Origin: Massilia sp. Root418
GTDB taxonomy: Bacteria; Pseudomonadota; Gammaproteobacteria; Burkholderiales; Burkholderiaceae_D
Assembly (NCBI RefSeq): GCF_001425265.1
Contig: NZ_LMEC01000001.1
Span: 764,036-828,035, forward strand
Direction of reading: 5' to 3'
Length of the DNA stretch: 64,000 bases
Under the pieces are notes generated by a model. That model saw nothing but the letters and a program-made list of their open reading frames with translations. It did not search any database and had not been told where the DNA came from. Of the stretch, positions 60,002 through 64,000 are shown in pieces (position 1 is the first letter of the stretch; each line of letters begins with the position of its first letter). The translations under genes were made by a program, and so were the position numbers.

Positions 60002-63000
60002 TTAGTACGTGTAGCGCAGCGCCAGGCGATAACTGCGGCCAGGCTCGAACCAGGAACGCATCATATTGCCGATACCCTGCTGTTGGGTCTGCTTAACGAC
60101 GGTATCCAGCAGATTGCTTGCGTTGAAACTGGCCTGGAGATGATCGTTGAACCGGTAGTCGAATCCAAAGTCCAGCTGTCCGGCCGCTTCCTGCCAGGTC
60201 GGCAAGCCCCAGCCCACGTCCCGCGGATAGACCGTCTTGCCATCGACTATCGTCGCCCGGGTCGGATCGGCACTGGTGGCGGTGTCGCCCTGCGTGCCGT
60301 TGACGGAGACGCCCTGCAGGAAACGGCTGCGCCAGCTGTAGGCCAGGCGCATCGACATCGGGCCCTGGTCGTACATGAACATGACGTTGTACGCGTTCTT
60401 CGACAAATACTGCAAGGGCATATCGGTGAACGGCAGGCCATTGGTGTCGCAGCCCAGCAAGTTCAGGGAACTGTTGTTGAACGATGTGGCGGCCGGGCAG
60501 TACTTCAGGTTGTACGGATGGTGCAGCGTCTGCTTGCTCTTGATGTAGGTGTAGTTCGCCGAGACGCCGAATCCCCTGGTCCACTCCGGCAGGATGTCCG
60601 CCAGCACCGGCACATTGTTGAAGTAGGTCTGGCCAGCGAGCTCCAGGCCGGTCACCTTGCCGTCCGCTGCATTGTCCGGCGCGGTGATCATGAAGGTCTG
60701 CGGGTTGCCGGCCAGGTCGTTGTAGTCCCGGGTATAGGCCGAGCGCATGATGATGTCCGTCACGCGTTTGTGGAACAGCGCGCCCGTCAGCGACGAGCCA
60801 TTGCCCGGATACCATTCGAGCGTCGCGTCGAAGCTGTCGGCCTTGGTGGGCTTCATGTGGACGTTGCCCTTGTTTTCACCCCTGTAGTTGACGCCCGTCA
60901 CAGCCTTGGTGTCCTGGTCGATAATGACCTGCTGCTCCAGCTTGACGTACTCGTTCAGGTCGCCAAAGCTGGGCCGATACATCGACTTCGCGAACGCGAA
61001 GCGCGATTGCAGCTTGGGGGTGATTTCCATCTTCAGGTTCAGACTCGGCAACACGTCGACAGCGCTGCGGCCTTCCACGATCGGCTCGTCGATCGGTCCG
61101 AACCTCGGCACCGACGGCACGGAGCCGTTGCCGTAGACCGGCTTGAACACGGTGTAGCCACGGGCCCGCGTGTCGGTGTGGACCACGCGCACGCCAGCGC
61201 TGCCCTCGACCGGGAAGCGCAGGTCCTCGAAGCCGAAGCGCGTCATCAGGTAGGCAGCCTCCGTGCGCTCCGACTGGCGGGAGGTCTTGGCCGGGTTGCC
61301 GTCGAAGACCAGCGGCGTCCACGGGTCGGTGATGTTCGAGCAGTCGTTGTTGGTGTTCGATTGAGCGTTGCCCTGCTCGCATTGAATCTTCATGATCGGA
61401 TTCGCCGCCGCTATGTAGGCGTTGGGGTAGTCCTTGACCGCAGCCAGGCTAGGCACCACCAGGGCGCCCGGGTTGGGGATCTTGCCGTTAAAGAAGTTGT
61501 CGAAGGTGTACAGGCTGGTCGGCACCAGCGCCGCGACCCTCGGATCGCTCAGGTAGGTGAAGTTGGCGCGCGAGGCCCAGGTCGGCAGGTCCGTCGTGGC
61601 CGCCGGCTGCCCCGGCGTGGAGGAATTCCTGACTTCCCATGGCCTAGAGATGCTGTACCATTCCGAGCCGGTTCCCTGGACGCGGTTCGCCGTGCGCTTG
61701 GTGGCGCGCACGCCGAAGCGCACATCGCGCATGACCGGATGGTCGAAATTGAAGCGCACGTCGGTCTTCCACGCATACAGGTCGGCGTCCGCCTTCTCCC
61801 TTTGCGGCGCGAACATCTCCAGGTAGTAGTTGGCCGGCGTGCGCAGGAAATCCTTCGCCTTGTCGTCGAAGGTGATCTCCCCGATATTCTTGCTCAGGTC
61901 GATATTCATGCTCGGCACGAACGTGGCCAGGGTCATGTTGTTGCCGGTATTCTTGTTGGTGGCATGCACCCACTGCAGGTCGTTCTGGAGCGACCAGCGT
62001 TCGTTGATGTTCCACTTGGCGTTCCAGGCAATCTCGCGGGTTTGCGAGCGCCGGTCGTTATAGGTCTGGTTGGAGTTGAAACCCAGTCCGCCATCGACGA
62101 AATTGTTCGCGCCCCGGCCGCCGATCGGAAAGGTGTACCTGGCCGACTGCAGCACGCCCTTGCTGTTGAACACCGGGTTGGTGAGCGTCACCTTGTAGGG
62201 GTCCTCCACACCGGTGAACAGGGCGTTCTCGGTGCCGGTTTCCTTGTAGCCGGAGTGGAAATAGGTGAGCGCGGACGCCAGCCCGCCCTTCTTCCACTGC
62301 AGCGCGGCATATGCGCCGACGCGGTCCGTCTCGCTGAGGTTGGTGCGCCACGAGGCCGATTTGGGCACCCACACGGTTTGTCCGGCGACGATATCGGTGC
62401 GCGGAAAGTAGGCGTCAACTTGCACCGTATCGTTGTGGGAATTGCTCTGGTTGGCGGACAGGTTGAGCAGCGCACCCCATTGCCCGAAGTCGTTGTCCCA
62501 GCGTTTCGAGACCAGGCCGGAGACAGCGGGCGATTTTTGCCGTCCGAGCTGGTTGTAGTTCAGGTAGGTCGAGGCTGCGAATTTGTCGCCCTTGTAATCA
62601 AACGGCAGCGCGGTGCGCAAGTCGACCTGGCCGCTGACGCCGCCTTCGATCAACTCGGCCGGCGGATTCTTGTGCACGACCACTGCGGACATCAGTTCCG
62701 CCGGAATGTCGCCCCAGCTCAATTCACGCCCCGGCCAGCCGGCCGAGAACGATTCGCGGCCGTTCAGGGTGGACGAACCCCAGGTCAAACCGCGCACCGA
62801 AATGCCGGAACCCTCGACCGAGAAGTGTTCCGGGTCGCCGCGCGAGCGGTTGCGGTCCATGGTCACGCCGACGACGCGCTGCAGCACCTCGGTAATCGAC
62901 TTGTCGGGCAGCTTGCCGGCCTCTTCGGCGACAACGCCGTCGACCACCTCCTCGGAATTCTGCTTGAGCTTGGCGGCCGACTGCATCGCCGCGCGCTGGC

Positions 63001-63166
63001 CCGTCACAACCACACTCACGGACTCCCCGTCCTTGGCGACCGGCGCCGAAGGCGCCGTCTGCGCCTGCACGGCGCCGCTATACAGCGCTGCGAGCTGCGC
63101 CGCCGCGAACGCCATCGCGGTCATCCTCATGGGTTTCCGCTTGCTCATTGCTACGATTGTCCTCAT
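60002..63166 (-). CDS. TonB-dependent receptor (halogenase/TonB-PA14 locus)
   Basis: 1054 residues from the ATG at 63166, favoured by GGAG five bases upstream; ATGs at 63175 and 63148 are alternatives. Signal peptide ends ALYSGAVQAQ. TonB-box-like VSVVVTGQRAAM, plug with KSITEVLQRVVGVTMDRNRSRGD and VRGLTWGSSTLNGRESF, and a barrel ending YRLALRYTY. Of the sugar-type subfamily with long extracellular loops. It converges on the halogenase gene and has a partial unknown secreted-type gene upstream on its own strand, 79 bases away. With the TonB-PA14 gene it forms a TBDR locus whose substrate is unknown. Confidence 0.92.
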   Translation of the reverse strand: MRTIVAMSKRKPMRMTAMAFAAAQLAALYSGAVQAQTAPSAPVAKDGESVSVVVTGQRAAMQSAAKLKQNSEEVVDGVVAEEAGKLPDKSITEVLQRVVGVTMDRNRSRGDPEHFSVEGSGISVRGLTWGSSTLNGRESFSAGWPGRELSWGDIPAELMSAVVVHKNPPAELIEGGVSGQVDLRTALPFDYKGDKFAASTYLNYNQLGRQKSPAVSGLVSKRWDNDFGQWGALLNLSANQSNSHNDTVQVDAYFPRTDIVAGQTVWVPKSASWRTNLSETDRVGAYAALQWKKGGLASALTYFHSGYKETGTENALFTGVEDPYKVTLTNPVFNSKGVLQSARYTFPIGGRGANNFVDGGLGFNSNQTYNDRRSQTREIAWNAKWNINERWSLQNDLQWVHATNKNTGNNMTLATFVPSMNIDLSKNIGEITFDDKAKDFLRTPANYYLEMFAPQREKADADLYAWKTDVRFNFDHPVMRDVRFGVRATKRTANRVQGTGSEWYSISRPWEVRNSSTPGQPAATTDLPTWASRANFTYLSDPRVAALVPTSLYTFDNFFNGKIPNPGALVVPSLAAVKDYPNAYIAAANPIMKIQCEQGNAQSNTNNDCSNITDPWTPLVFDGNPAKTSRQSERTEAAYLMTRFGFEDLRFPVEGSAGVRVVHTDTRARGYTVFKPVYGNGSVPSVPRFGPIDEPIVEGRSAVDVLPSLNLKMEITPKLQSRFAFAKSMYRPSFGDLNEYVKLEQQVIIDQDTKAVTGVNYRGENKGNVHMKPTKADSFDATLEWYPGNGSSLTGALFHKRVTDIIMRSAYTRDYNDLAGNPQTFMITAPDNAADGKVTGLELAGQTYFNNVPVLADILPEWTRGFGVSANYTYIKSKQTLHHPYNLKYCPAATSFNNSSLNLLGCDTNGLPFTDMPLQYLSKNAYNVMFMYDQGPMSMRLAYSWRSRFLQGVSVNGTQGDTATSADPTRATIVDGKTVYPRDVGWGLPTWQEAAGQLDFGFDYRFNDHLQASFNASNLLDTVVKQTQQQGIGNMMRSWFEPGRSYRLALRYTY

Positions 63167-63245
63167 TATCTCCATCCTCTTGAAATCATATTTTTCTTTT
63201 CGCTGCCCGCCGCGCCGCGCGGAGGCAGTAAATGGCGGTGCGCCG

Positions 63246-64000
63246 TCACTGGAAAGTGATCGGCCCGGTCAGCGTGATCGTGGTCGGGTAATTCGGCGGC
63301 GGCGCAGTCGGACTCGGCACCTTGAAGTTGCCGACCGGTGAGGCGAACCTGACCGCGACGACCGAATAGTCTTGCAGCTCGAACCAGGGGTTCAGACCGG
63401 TCAGTTCGCACGACTCCCCGACTGTGAAGTCCCTGAGCTTGAGACTGTAGTTCGCTGGCGCCGGCGAGCTTGGCTTGAAGGTCGCCCGCAAGTGCACATT
63501 GCACTCGTCGTTGTTCTTTTTGCGGTTGAAGTGGCCGAGGATCAGGTCGACTTCGACCTGGTTGTCCCCCGTGGCGAACCATTCCTGGTTCTGCGAGAAG
63601 TTGAACTTCAGCGCCGCCTGGGCGTCGATCCGCACGCCTTCCTGGGTATCCTTGCTGTTCGAGATCTGCGTCACGTGGGGCGCGTACACGTCGATTTCCG
63701 ACCACACCCGCCACCAGCGTCCGTCCGTGTAGGGCTGGTTCTTGTAGGTGTAGGTATTGGTGATGCTGCTGCCGTCCGCGGCAACGCTGACATCGCACCA
63801 GCCCTTGCACCACCAGTCGGTCTCGCTGCTGCCGCCGCGCGGGTCCACTTTCCCATCCTCGCTGGTGGTCGTCGTATTCTTGTAGCCGCTCAAGAACTTG
63901 ATCTCGGGCGACAGCGCGTTACCGATCGGCAGGGTCTTGACCACTTTCACCGACTCGTAGATATCGCCGCCGTCCATCGAGGCGGTGACAGTGCATAGCC
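63246..64000 (-). CDS. Uncharacterised protein, N-terminus beyond the window
   Basis: At least 251 residues, open to the window edge (codons upstream of the first ATG at 63977 read L-C-T-V-T-A-S). Beta-rich with many aromatic and Asn residues: LSGYKNTTTTSEDGK, TDWWCKGWCDVSV, TDGRWWRVWSEIDVYAPHVTQIS, NQEWFATGDNQVEVDLILGHFN and a Pro-rich end (VPSPTAPPPNYP). Four Cys and repeated exposed-looking Trp suggest a secreted or surface carbohydrate-binding role, but no family is recognised. It precedes the TBDR on the same strand and is probably co-transcribed. Confidence 0.6.
   Translation of the reverse strand, partial: LCTVTASMDGGDIYESVKVVKTLPIGNALSPEIKFLSGYKNTTTTSEDGKVDPRGGSSETDWWCKGWCDVSVAADGSSITNTYTYKNQPYTDGRWWRVWSEIDVYAPHVTQISNSKDTQEGVRIDAQAALKFNFSQNQEWFATGDNQVEVDLILGHFNRKKNNDECNVHLRATFKPSSPAPANYSLKLRDFTVGESCELTGLNPWFELQDYSVVAVRFASPVGNFKVPSPTAPPPNYPTTITLTGPITFQ

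Noticed and set aside
1..64000. CRISPR arrays, tRNA or rRNA genes, transposases, phage genes
   Set aside because: None seen by eye: no regularly spaced repeats, no cloverleaf or rRNA stretches, and no transposase or integrase motifs in any credible frame.

Overview
The window looks like chromosomal DNA of a GC-rich betaproteobacterium, probably an Oxalobacteraceae-type soil or plant-associated polysaccharide degrader (Massilia/Duganella-like). This is inferred from the codon bias, the four large TonB-dependent receptors (TBDRs), the FecI/FecR pair and the density of secreted carbohydrate-active enzymes. I see no rRNA, tRNA, CRISPR array or insertion sequence.

Layout. (1) 1-1868: 3' end of a FAD oxidoreductase with a Rieske domain, then a YciI-like gene and its TetR regulator with two operator palindromes. 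(2) 2000-20595: a pectin locus. An ECF sigma factor, a FecR anti-sigma factor and an STN-type TBDR form a cell-surface signalling trio. They are followed by a GH28, a convergent (alpha/alpha)6-type protein, a PL10-GH28 fusion, GH105, PL22 and a second TBDR. Three copies of one promoter-like element (GGA-N16-GTCTT, then GGGGC) precede the sigma gene, the STN receptor and the PL10-GH28 gene, which suggests one autoregulated regulon. (3) 20682-25237: a frameshifted hypothetical gene, an SF1 helicase with a DUF2726-type nuclease end, a cupin and two small proteins. (4) 25377-29503: an MBL hydrolase, quinone oxidoreductase, Old Yellow Enzyme and SDR, with two 20-bp operator copies in front. (5) 29552-38119: esterase, GH29, GH27 and a divergent GH31 carrying PA14, a side-chain debranching set that resembles xyloglucan loci. 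(6) 38192-41280: small unknown proteins, a membrane protein and a TetR regulator. (7) 41277-48988: an ArgR/GlxA-type regulator, AstA, a secreted M20 peptidase, a secreted cyanophycinase and a divergent TBDR, which together read as a cyanophycin (Asp/Arg polymer) utilisation locus. (8) 49577-57207: GH62, GH51, GH43-CBM6-GH43 and GH5, an arabinoxylan/glucan set. (9) 57316-64000: a TonB-like protein whose C-terminus is PA14 instead of the usual TonB domain, a flavin-dependent halogenase-family protein, a TBDR and a partial secreted protein of unknown type.

How it works together. Secreted or Tat-exported enzymes cut plant polysaccharides, TBDRs import the oligosaccharides, and periplasmic enzymes (PL22, GH105, GH51, GH43, GH31) finish them. 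For pectin, the receptor itself probably reports substrate to FecR and the sigma factor. The least conventional parts are the TonB-PA14 protein beside a halogenase and a TBDR, the cyanophycin locus with its own receptor, and the shared promoter element.
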